Below are positions 1 to 6,358 of a stretch of DNA of 14,415 nucleotides, piece after piece. The stretch's first letter is position 1, and every line of letters begins with the position of its first letter. The stretch comes from a bacterium UBP2_UBA4780 (GTDB taxonomy: Bacteria; Edwardsbacteria; AC1; EtOH8). The position numbers were made by a program, and so were the translations under genes. The DNA is taken from assembly GCA_002403115.1 (NCBI GenBank), contig DHHE01000145.1, positions 1 through 14,415 of the forward strand, given 5' to 3'. Below the pieces are notes generated by a model. That model made no database searches and was not told where the DNA came from. It saw nothing but the letters and a program-made list of their open reading frames with translations.

Positions 1-792
1 CTGGTCATCATCCTGTTCGTGGTCTTCCTGCTGGCCTGCGGGGCCATCCTGGGCCTGTGGGGCCGGATCCCGCTCATCGGCCACCTGACGGTCTCGCTGC
101 TGGCCCTGCCCATCTACTTCGTCTGCCTGTTCGTCGCCTTCCTGCTGGCGGCCCTGGCGGTGGCCCTGTGGTACGTGCCGGTGATCGTGGGCGCCACCAG
201 GAGCGACACCTTCGACAGCCTGTTCGAGACCTTCTCGGCCATCACCTCCCAGCCCTGGCGTCTGGTGGTCTACACCGGCCTGTTGAAGCTGGTGACCCTG
301 GCCGGGTTCCTGGTCTTCGGCTGGTTCACCATGGCCGCCCTGGGCATCGCCTTCCAGGTGCTCTCGGTGGCCATGGGCCAGAAATTTCTGGACATAGCCC
401 TGTCCGGCATCGCCCTCTACACCCCGCCGGTTGCCCTCAACGCCATGATCGGGATGATGAACAGCTGCTGCGGTTTCGGCGGGATGGTGCCGTTGGCGCC
501 CTGTTCCGACCTGGGATGGGCCGGGCACATATCGGCCTTCATCACCGGGATGACGTTCAACGTCGTCCGGCTGATCGTCCTGTCGTACGCGGCCAGCGCC
601 TTCGTGGTCGGCCAGACCATGATCTACGGCATCATCGTCATGAAGCGCGACGAGCGCGACATCTTCGAGCGCCGGGAGGAGAAGCCGGCCGAGGTCTCCG
701 AGCCGGAGGCCTGCGAAACCAAGGAGGAGCCGGCAACCAAGAAGGCCACGGCCCGGGCCAAGGGGAGAAAGACGGCCGGGAAGAGAAAGTAA
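1..792 (+). CDS. Multi-pass membrane protein of unknown function (5'-truncated)
   Basis: The frame is open from base 1, so the gene starts left of the window; the GTG at 19 is an internal Val codon, not a convincing start. At least 263 residues are visible. Hydrophobic stretches at about residues 1-20, 27-62, 94-125 and 180-212 point to an integral inner-membrane protein. Between them is a polar segment containing TRSDTFDSLFETFSAI and QPWRLVVY, a pattern I recall from uncharacterised multi-TM proteins but cannot name. A cluster of small residues and three cysteines (NSCCGFGG...APCSDLG) lies around residues 155-172. The protein ends in a charged tail of about 45 residues, first Glu/Arg-rich, then Lys/Ala/Arg-rich (KKATARAKGRKTAGKRK). 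TAA stop at 790-792; a terminator hairpin follows 18 bases later. The reading frame is secure; no function can be assigned. Confidence 0.8.
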   Translation: MVIILFVVFLLACGAILGLWGRIPLIGHLTVSLLALPIYFVCLFVAFLLAALAVALWYVPVIVGATRSDTFDSLFETFSAITSQPWRLVVYTGLLKLVTLAGFLVFGWFTMAALGIAFQVLSVAMGQKFLDIALSGIALYTPPVALNAMIGMMNSCCGFGGMVPLAPCSDLGWAGHISAFITGMTFNVVRLIVLSYAASAFVVGQTMIYGIIVMKRDERDIFERREEKPAEVSEPEACETKEEPATKKATARAKGRKTAGKRK

Positions 793-810
793 CGGCTGTT
801 GCCAAGCGAA

Positions 811-840
811 AAAGCGGGCGTCCTAAAGGACGCCCGCTTT
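811..840. terminator. Rho-independent terminator shared by convergent genes
   Basis: A perfect 13-bp stem (AAAGCGGGCGTCC at 811-823, GGACGCCCGCTTT at 828-840) with a TAAA loop lies between two converging genes. Read on the minus strand the stem runs into a T5 tract, so it terminates the sigma/anti-sigma/Ig-repeat operon well. On the plus strand the T tract is shorter, but the same hairpin probably also ends the membrane-protein gene. Confidence 0.85.
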
Positions 841-876
841 CCGTTTCCCAGCCGCGCGCGCAGGCCAGGACGGCAC

Positions 877-2562
877 TCAGGGACGGTGGACAATCACCTT
901 TATGCCGTCGCCGCCCACCAGGTGATCGTTCAGCCGAACCCGGACCAGGACGATTCCCTCCACCTGCTGGGCCAGGGGCGTGCCGGCCGAAAACAGGCCT
1001 GAGGACGGATCGATGGTTCCGAAGTTGGGCGAAAGCGAGCTGGCCGACCACACCAGGACAACGCCCGGGACCGGGTTGCCGTTCTGGTCGCGCACATCGG
1101 CCTGGAACTGGTGGGTCTCGCCGGCCGTCAGGTGCCTGGGCCTAGCCCCGAGTATCTGGACCGTGTAATCGGAGACCCCGATCACGGCGTATCCCTTGCC
1201 GCCGCCGTATTCGGGCGGGATGATGGCCACCACCGTTCCCATCCTGGGCAGGGGCCCGGCGGTGAACAGGCCGTCCGGAGTGATGGTGCCCAGTCTCTCG
1301 GGAGAAACCTTCCAAATGAACCTGGCGTTGTCCGCCGCCTGCCCCTGAGTCCCGACGACGGAGGCCGAAAACTGCCTGGTCTCCCCGGGCTTCAGCAGGG
1401 CCTTGGCCGGCGACACGCGGACTACCTTGGGGCGGCCGGGCCGGACCCGGACAGAGGCGAAGTCCTGTCCCTGTCCGAACTCCGGCGGAAGCGATACCAC
1501 CACCTTTCCCTGGATGACCCTGTCCCCGGCCGTGAAAAGGCCCTCGGGGGTTATGGTTCCCAGGCCTTGGGGCAGCACCTTCCAGACCCAGTATGGGGGC
1601 CGGGCCTGATTGCCCTGGGCGTCGTAGCAAACAGGTTCGAACTCGGCGCTCTGAGATGGGGCGATGGCCGCGGCTTTGGGCCTGAGCTGCACACGGTATC
1701 TCTTGACCTCATGTGCCACCACCACCAGGCCCCGAGCCTGCCCGACCGCTCCCTGGTGATCGGCCCGCACCGTCAGCGCGCCGTGCCCTGGCGACGATGA
1801 TGCGGTCAGGATGCCTCCGGTGGAAACGGTCCCCAGGCCCGCCGGGGAGACCTGGTATCCGACCGCGGCCGGCACCGGACGGCCTCCGGCGTCGGTAACG
1901 GTGACTTTTAGCTGGACGGAAGCCTCCGGCTCGAGCCGCAGCCGGGCGGGTTCCAGATGGACGATCAGCGAACCCGAGGATTTGGCCGGGACGACCGCCA
2001 CCCGTGCCTGGCCCATGCCCTGGGACTGTTCGGCCCTGGCCAGGGCCACTATGCGGCCGAGGCCGGTCCGCCGCGGGGTGAAAAGGCCCCGGGCGTCAAC
2101 AATGCCCAGATCGCGGGGAACGACCCTCCAGGTCAGTTCCAGGCCACCGGCTTCGCCTCCGGCCATGTCCCCGACGTCGGCCTGGTATTGGACGGATGAA
2201 TTGAGCCCGACCCTGGCGGTGGCGGGGGCGACCGTCACCTTGAGTCTGCGGTCCCCGGCGGGAAGGACACTGACCATGGCGTGTCCGACCGACCGTGCGC
2301 CGGAACGGGTGGTCGCCAGCGCCCTGACCAATCCCCGGCCCGGCCTTTCGGACGCAGTGAAAAGTCCGCCGTCGTCCATTGTCCCCAGGCCGGGGGGCAC
2401 CACCTGCCATTCGACCTTGTCCGGGGCGGTATCGGCCGCTACCGTGAAGCTGACGGCGGCGCCGGCCTGGACCAGGGCAGGATTCGGCCTTACCACCAGC
2501 TCCCCCGCCGGGAGCGGCCCGGCCCAAACGGCCAGGGCCAAAGAAAGGAATAATCCTCTCAT
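877..2562 (-). CDS. Secreted protein of six tandem Ig-like repeats, coupled to an anti-sigma gene
   Basis: 561 residues. Residues 1-20 form a signal peptide (hydrophobic LFLSLALAVWAG, likely cleaved near PLPAG). The rest is six repeats of about 90 residues, each with an N-terminal beta-sandwich pattern (for example RVSPAKALLKPGETRQFSA), then a W-x-V-x-P strand and a signature GLGTI-x3-GLFTA. The signature occurs near residues 58, 151, 242, 333, 423 and 513. This resembles bacterial Ig-like (Big_2/invasin-type) domains. I see no membrane anchor, lipobox, LPxTG motif or T9SS tail, and only one cysteine (C312). The ATG overlaps the stop of the anti-sigma gene as ATGA (2559-2562), so translation is probably coupled. 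Location (periplasm or outside) and ligand are unknown. Being last in an ECF operon, it may act with the anti-sigma sensor domain, or may simply be a target of the regulon. Confidence 0.85.
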   Translation of the reverse strand: MRGLFLSLALAVWAGPLPAGELVVRPNPALVQAGAAVSFTVAADTAPDKVEWQVVPPGLGTMDDGGLFTASERPGRGLVRALATTRSGARSVGHAMVSVLPAGDRRLKVTVAPATARVGLNSSVQYQADVGDMAGGEAGGLELTWRVVPRDLGIVDARGLFTPRRTGLGRIVALARAEQSQGMGQARVAVVPAKSSGSLIVHLEPARLRLEPEASVQLKVTVTDAGGRPVPAAVGYQVSPAGLGTVSTGGILTASSSPGHGALTVRADHQGAVGQARGLVVVAHEVKRYRVQLRPKAAAIAPSQSAEFEPVCYDAQGNQARPPYWVWKVLPQGLGTITPEGLFTAGDRVIQGKVVVSLPPEFGQGQDFASVRVRPGRPKVVRVSPAKALLKPGETRQFSASVVGTQGQAADNARFIWKVSPERLGTITPDGLFTAGPLPRMGTVVAIIPPEYGGGKGYAVIGVSDYTVQILGARPRHLTAGETHQFQADVRDQNGNPVPGVVLVWSASSLSPNFGTIDPSSGLFSAGTPLAQQVEGIVLVRVRLNDHLVGGDGIKVIVHRP

Positions 2563-3251
2563 GACTGGCCCTCCAAAGCGAAGAAGCTGAAGGTCACCGA
2601 CCGCTTATCGCCTCCTGCTTCCCGCAGGGTGATGGTGATGACGTGGCGTCCGGGCTCGATCTTCCCCGGGATGAAGCTCACCAGCTCCCCGTCGGCGATG
2701 ATGCGGTCCGAAACGTCCCGATCGTTCAGTGTCATGGAGACCTCCGCCCCGGGTCGCGGCGCCGGGTAAAGGGAGGCCATTATGGAAAGGTCGTCCCCGG
2801 AAACCACGTCGCCATCCCCGGGCCACACGGGGTAGATGACGGTGGGCACGGCGGCCAGCGGGGCGGGTATGGTCCGGGGCGGTTCCTCGGGCGCCTCACC
2901 GGGGACGATGATCTCCACAGGCTTTTGCGAGACCGGCCCGTCTCTTCCCGGTTGCCTGGAGACGATGAATACCGCCGTCGCCGCTACCAGCAGGGCCGCC
3001 AGAGGGGCCAGGACCGGTCGCCAGGACGATGCCGGCATTCTCTCGTCCGCGAGGACCGCGGCTTTGAGCCTGGTTTCGAAGAACGCCGGGGGCTCGGCGG
3101 CCGGGAGGGATCGGAGGACGCGTTCCAAAGCCCGCTGTTCCTCCCAGAGACGGCGGCATCCGGGACATCGGCCGATGTGCGCGTGTAGGTCTTCCGGCAG
3201 GGCACGGCCGGGATTCTCCGCAAGCCATCGGGCCAGATTCGAGCACCTCAT
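2559..3251 (-). CDS. Zinc-finger anti-sigma factor with periplasmic Ig-like domain
   Basis: 230 residues. The N-terminal anti-sigma (zf-HC2/ZAS) domain has C3 and the H25-x3-C29-x2-C32 motif (HIGRCPGC), typical of proteins that bind and silence ECF sigma factors in the cytoplasm. A single transmembrane helix at about 80-98 (LAPLAALLVAATAVFIVS) follows, then a Pro-rich linker (about 112-135) and a C-terminal domain at 137-227 with an Ig-like strand pattern (YPVWPGDGDVVSGDDLSIMA ... LNDRDVSDRI ... PGRHVITITLRE). The last domain should lie in the periplasm as the sensor. Both junctions are ATGA overlaps: with the sigma gene at 3248-3251 and with the Ig-repeat gene at 2559-2562. By context it is the cognate anti-sigma of the 3248-3775 product. 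The signal and any protease step are unknown. Confidence 0.9.
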   Translation of the reverse strand: MRCSNLARWLAENPGRALPEDLHAHIGRCPGCRRLWEEQRALERVLRSLPAAEPPAFFETRLKAAVLADERMPASSWRPVLAPLAALLVAATAVFIVSRQPGRDGPVSQKPVEIIVPGEAPEEPPRTIPAPLAAVPTVIYPVWPGDGDVVSGDDLSIMASLYPAPRPGAEVSMTLNDRDVSDRIIADGELVSFIPGKIEPGRHVITITLREAGGDKRSVTFSFFALEGQS

Positions 3252-3775
3252 TGCGTCACCCCCGTTTCCAATGCAAATCCCATGAGTTTTTTCGCCAGCA
3301 TCCGCCGGCCCCGCCAGAGGCGGGATTTGACGGTCCCCTCGGAACAGCCGAGTATTTCCGCGATCTTCCGGCAGTCTCGCTCATCGAAGTAGAAAAGGGT
3401 GACCGCGGCCCGGAAATCCGGGGGTAGCCCGGCCACCGCCCGGGCCACGGCCCGCGACCGCTGGTCGCTCTCCAGTCCCTCGGGCATCTCGACCGAGGCC
3501 GCGCCCTCGGGCACCTGGTCCAGCCCCAGCCATCCCCTGAGGCGCCGGCTGCGGTGGTAGCGCTTGAACCGGTTGACGGCGATTCGGTACAGCCAGGTGA
3601 ATACTTCGGAGCGTCCCTGGAAGTTGCCGTAGTCCCGGTAGGCGGCCAGCCAGACATCCTGGGCCAGGTCCTGGGCGGCGTGGTAATCCCCGGTCAGCCG
3701 GTACAGCAGGCTGAACAGCTGCCGGGAATGCCTGTCAATGATCTCGGAAAAATCGTCCGGGCGTCGTTCGTCCAT
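3248..3775 (-). CDS. ECF-family RNA polymerase sigma factor (sigma-70, RpoE-like)
   Basis: 175 residues, normal for a minimal extracytoplasmic-function sigma factor. Region 2 is at about 9-77 (LYRLTGDYHAAQDLAQDVWL for core binding, then FTWLYRIAVNRFKRYHRSRR for -10 recognition and melting). Region 4 is at about 108-162 (GLPPDFRAAVTLFYF, then the helix-turn-helix CRKIAEILGCSEGTVKSRLW that reads the -35). No region 1.1 or 3. It is followed by its anti-sigma gene with an ATGA overlap. The start has a modest ribosome site (AGGA about 4 nt before ATG). The 39-nt gap to the preceding lipoprotein gene holds no convincing promoter, so it is probably transcribed from the ECF-type promoter at 4789-4818. 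That promoter and two others in the window look like its own targets, implying autoregulation; this is inferred, not shown. Confidence 0.95.
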   Translation of the reverse strand: MDERRPDDFSEIIDRHSRQLFSLLYRLTGDYHAAQDLAQDVWLAAYRDYGNFQGRSEVFTWLYRIAVNRFKRYHRSRRLRGWLGLDQVPEGAASVEMPEGLESDQRSRAVARAVAGLPPDFRAAVTLFYFDERDCRKIAEILGCSEGTVKSRLWRGRRMLAKKLMGFALETGVTQ

Positions 3776-3814
3776 ACAATCCTGACAAGGCTGGCAGCCT
3801 GAGTGAAGAAACCC

Positions 3815-4741
3815 CTACTGGGGCAGGGTGTCCCTGGTGACGACGTACGGCAGGCACCAGATCCTGGCCGAGTAAGACGCGGCGCTGTCCCCGAACAGCG
3901 TGTTCCAGGCCAATACGTCCACCGAGGAATGGCGCACGGCCGGCAGCATCAGTGGCGGAATGGAGTCGGAGGCTATTGTCCAGCTCCTGGAGAAGACGGT
4001 GACGCTTTGGCGATAGAGCGGCCAGCGCAGGTGGTGCCTGGGCAGGCGGTAGATCCACCGATGGAGGAAAGCCCAGGCGGAGTCGGCGCCATCCGTCCGG
4101 CAGTACACGGTGACCACCGCGGTATCGCCGGGGTTGAATATGGGAAGGTTCTCCCGCAGCCTGGCCGAGGACATCTCGGAGGGCACAATTTCGATGGGCC
4201 CGTTGCCGCAGCCGGTAACCACCACCCGGTCTATCACCACGTTGTAGGGCGGGTTGACGGTGGCGATCTCCAGCGGGGTGACGCCCCATATCCGCCAGCG
4301 GTCGTTCACCTTCCTAAGGCGCACCAGGCGTCGGCCCCGGTCGTGCAGGGTGTCGACATTGGGATTTATCAGGCCGTCATCGGTGTTGTCGACGAAGATG
4401 TTGCCGTAGAAATCGATGGTGACCTGGGCCAGGGCCACCGTGTTGGACGAATCGTAGCTGATGGTGACCGTCCGGGAGACCTGGTTTATCTTGCGGGCCC
4501 ACCTGACGTGAACGGGGAAGGTGTCGGCCTTGGCGCCGTCCAGGAATCCGGGCGAAGCATAGGGCGTGGAGGTGTTGTCGTTGATGAAGCTGGTGGTGTC
4601 GGTGTAACCGGAATACTGGAGGAGGTTGTTGATGGCGGCGTCATCCCCGGCGGTGGGCGACTCGGCCGGATTTGTTTTGCCGCAGGAGGCCAGCAAAATG
4701 ACCATGGCGGCCAACAAGGCGGGAATCAGTTTGAGTTTCAT
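3815..4741 (-). CDS. Putative outer-membrane lipoprotein, first gene of the sigma operon
   Basis: 308 residues. A lipoprotein signal peptide ends in the lipobox LLASC with C20 as the lipidated residue; Gly at +2 does not signal inner-membrane retention. Residues about 35-160 end in LVRLRKVNDRWRIWGVTPLE, a strand pattern (charged strand, then W-x-I-x-G) common at the end of NTF2-like/SnoaL-like folds; this is only a suggestion. Residues about 165-260 (VVIDRVVVTGCGNGPIEI ... NPGDTAVVTVY) look beta-rich and Ig-like. Four Cys besides C20 (178, 214, 296 and the lipobox neighbourhood excluded) could include a disulfide. I do not recognise the family. Start: ATG with GGAG 8 nt upstream. It lies 39 nt before the ECF sigma gene and directly behind an ECF-type promoter, so it is probably co-transcribed with the sigma/anti-sigma pair and may contribute to signal sensing. 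Confidence 0.8.
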   Translation of the reverse strand: MKLKLIPALLAAMVILLASCGKTNPAESPTAGDDAAINNLLQYSGYTDTTSFINDNTSTPYASPGFLDGAKADTFPVHVRWARKINQVSRTVTISYDSSNTVALAQVTIDFYGNIFVDNTDDGLINPNVDTLHDRGRRLVRLRKVNDRWRIWGVTPLEIATVNPPYNVVIDRVVVTGCGNGPIEIVPSEMSSARLRENLPIFNPGDTAVVTVYCRTDGADSAWAFLHRWIYRLPRHHLRWPLYRQSVTVFSRSWTIASDSIPPLMLPAVRHSSVDVLAWNTLFGDSAASYSARIWCLPYVVTRDTLPQ

Positions 4742-4788
4742 CCGCGTGACTCCATAAATATGTTATATGTTAATGGTAGTGTAATAGA

Positions 4789-4818
4789 TTAGAGTCACAG
4801 ACGGCCCCGCAAGTTCCC
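4789..4818 (-). promoter_or_regulatory. ECF-type promoter of the lipoprotein-sigma-anti-sigma operon
   Basis: Read on the minus strand: GGGAACTT (-35, from 4818), then GACTCTAA (-10 block, 4796-4789), with exactly 16 nt between GAAC and GACTCTAA. This matches the RpoE-type consensus (GGAACTT with TCTAA/TCTGA). The expected transcription start is near 4783, leaving a leader of about 40 nt with GGAG before the ATG at 4741. The same motif with identical spacing precedes two other genes in the window. The operon it drives encodes an ECF sigma factor, so autoregulation is likely. Confidence 0.7.
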
Positions 4819-4836
4819 GATAAACACGATGAACGG

Positions 4837-6288
4837 CTATTTGATAAGTCCCCCGATTTCAAGCAGTTGCCTTTCCAGGGCCCGGCTGGTGAGCCGGACC
4901 TTTCGCATCCGGGCCATAGTCTTTTGACACATCTCGCCTGTCCGGCCGATATCGGCCCGCATCTGCGATAATTCCTCATAATGTGGATCTGTTTTGGCGG
5001 TTTTTCTGGCGATCAGGGACGATTCCATTACCGTGGAGCGCTGTTGGGACACAGCCCGCTCGAAGTCGTGGTAGTCCAATTCCCGGTGCTGCTGCTTGAA
5101 GGCGAAGTAATCGTTCCTCAGCCTGAAGAACCTCTCCCGGGCCAGGATCGGATGCTCTGGATAGAGCTGGCGGATCTCGTAAAGATCTCGGAGAAAATCT
5201 GCCAGCCTGACGGCCACGGACGCCAGCTCCGGCTCCATAGCGTCCAGTCTGTCCCGGACCGCCTGGGATAAGGCCATCAGCCTGGACATCCTTTCGTGCC
5301 CCGGCCCGGCGTCACCGGGTTCCGGCCCAAGCCGCTCGAGCGATTCCATCAGCTGCGACTCCAACGACTGGTGCCGCTCGGCCAGCGCCTCCAGGCGGGC
5401 CTTGGCGGCCTCGGCCCGGCCCTGCAGGGCCGCCAAATCGCCCTCGCCCTCCACCCGGCGCGACAACACGAGAAGCTGGCGCAGCATCCGCTCGCCCCTT
5501 ATCCGGAGCACCCGCCATTGGCGCTGACCGTCCGCGGCGCGCCGCTTCAGGGCGTCCAGCTTCGCTTGATCGGCCCCCTTCGGCCCGCCCGAGGCGTCCT
5601 GCAGTTTGGCGACCGACCCCGCCAGCGATTCCTGCTGCTTCAAGCGCTGTTCCATGGCAGACAAAACGCTGTCGAGAGCCTTGGAGAGCCGGATGAAGGC
5701 CTTTTGGGTCCACCGTTCCCAGCGCGACTCCCTGGCCGGGTCGAAGTCCCTGGGATCCGAGAGGTCCCTGTCCCTGCGGACGAAGGCCTCGCGGAGCGCC
5801 CCCAGCCGAACCATCCGCCGGCCGAGCCGGGGCTGGAAAACCTCGACCTCGCCCTCTTCCACCGCCACCCTGGTGGTGGTGTCGGCATCGATCTCCACCC
5901 GGAAGACCGTCCCCCTGACGCCGGCCACCGCTGTCGGCGTCTCCACCTGGAAGCGGGCTTGGGCGGATGAGAGCTTGGCCACTTTGGCCCACAGTTTGCC
6001 CCAGAGCAGCTTCAGGGAGCGAACGGTGTCGGCCTGCTGGACGAGCAGGCGCGAGTTGTCGGAGATCCTGACGGAGGTCCCGTCCCCGAAGGAGATCTCG
6101 GCCCGTGAGTCCTTGCCGGTGCGCACCGAGTCGCCGGCGAAAAGGGGCTGGCCGATCTCGGCCTCGGCCAGCCGGCCCTGGCGCCAGACATGGCAGTCGC
6201 CGGTGAAGAGCGACAGGTTGGCGGCGGGCTGATCGGGCCAGGCCGCCGCGGGGGCGAGCAGGACAAGCAGGAGCAGGGATACTTTCAC
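4837..6288 (-). CDS. Secreted FecR-domain protein with long coiled coil
   Basis: 483 residues from the GTG at 6288. I chose this start because GGAGG lies 5 nt upstream and because it begins directly with a signal peptide (MKVSLLLLVLLAPAAA); the open frame extends 7 codons further to a TTG at 6309 without support. A FecR-type domain spans about 25-165: a strand-rich part (GDSVRTGKDSRAEISFGDGT), then the hallmark VETPTAVAGVRGTVFRVEI at about 115-133. The remaining ~300 residues are highly charged and helical, probably coiled coil (about 195-325 and 335-475). There is no anti-sigma domain and no internal TM helix, so it is not a classical FecR regulator but a periplasmic or surface protein using the FecR fold. 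It has its own ECF-type promoter. It may be a structural or sensing partner of the downstream sigma system; its function is unknown. Confidence 0.85.
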   Translation of the reverse strand: MKVSLLLLVLLAPAAAWPDQPAANLSLFTGDCHVWRQGRLAEAEIGQPLFAGDSVRTGKDSRAEISFGDGTSVRISDNSRLLVQQADTVRSLKLLWGKLWAKVAKLSSAQARFQVETPTAVAGVRGTVFRVEIDADTTTRVAVEEGEVEVFQPRLGRRMVRLGALREAFVRRDRDLSDPRDFDPARESRWERWTQKAFIRLSKALDSVLSAMEQRLKQQESLAGSVAKLQDASGGPKGADQAKLDALKRRAADGQRQWRVLRIRGERMLRQLLVLSRRVEGEGDLAALQGRAEAAKARLEALAERHQSLESQLMESLERLGPEPGDAGPGHERMSRLMALSQAVRDRLDAMEPELASVAVRLADFLRDLYEIRQLYPEHPILARERFFRLRNDYFAFKQQHRELDYHDFERAVSQQRSTVMESSLIARKTAKTDPHYEELSQMRADIGRTGEMCQKTMARMRKVRLTSRALERQLLEIGGLIK

Positions 6289-6293
6289 GGCAT

Positions 6294-6298
6294 CCTCC
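6294..6298 (-). promoter_or_regulatory. Ribosome binding site that fixes the FecR-gene start
   Basis: GGAGG on the minus strand, 5 nt before the GTG at 6288. It supports initiation at GTG rather than at the upstream TTG (6309), which would lie before this site and would put a polar stretch ahead of the signal peptide. Confidence 0.75.
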
Positions 6299-6329
6299 GT
6301 TAAGGCCAAGGGCGATCTTCAGACACGGG

Positions 6330-6358
6330 TTAGAGTCGCCGGCCGGACGTTTGGTTCT
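6330..6358 (-). promoter_or_regulatory. ECF-type promoter of the FecR-domain gene
   Basis: Minus strand: AGAAC (GAAC at 6357-6354), 16 nt, then GACTCTAA (6337-6330). The last eight bases are identical to those of the lipoprotein-operon promoter and the spacing is the same. The -35 block begins right at the TGA stop of the preceding barrel gene (6360-6358). The expected start near 6323 gives a leader of about 35 nt. The spacer holds the palindrome CCGGCCGG, which may be incidental. Confidence 0.65.

Noticed and set aside
57..1145. Plus-strand open frame crossing the terminator at 811-840
   Set aside because: It runs through a strong hairpin and into an antisense gene; the Pro/Arg/Gly-rich translation is a frame-shifted reading of the membrane protein.
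877..2562. CRISPR-like or DNA-level tandem repeat suggested by the periodic protein
   Set aside because: The ~90-residue period exists at protein level only; the nucleotide repeats have diverged and there are no short identical direct repeats with spacers.
3788..3800. Small hairpin (AGGCT/AGCCT) between lipoprotein and sigma genes as a terminator
   Set aside because: A 5-bp stem with no T tract on the minus strand; it would not separate the two genes into different transcripts.
3803..4792. Long plus-strand open frame opposite the lipoprotein gene
   Set aside because: It is the antisense shadow of a gene with a clear lipoprotein signal, promoter and ribosome site; its translation is a low-complexity Gly/Val/Asp string without recognisable domains.
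4746..4798. Inverted repeat GTGACTC (4746-4752) / GAGTCAC (4792-4798)
   Set aside because: One arm touches the -10 block and the other the ribosome site, so an RNA hairpin is impossible if transcription starts near 4783. A protein-binding role cannot be excluded, but seven bases with a 39-base gap is weak.
3248..6288. Classical FecI-FecR iron-transport signalling locus
   Set aside because: The FecR-domain protein lacks an anti-sigma head and membrane anchor, a separate zinc-finger anti-sigma is present, and no TonB-dependent receptor is encoded here.
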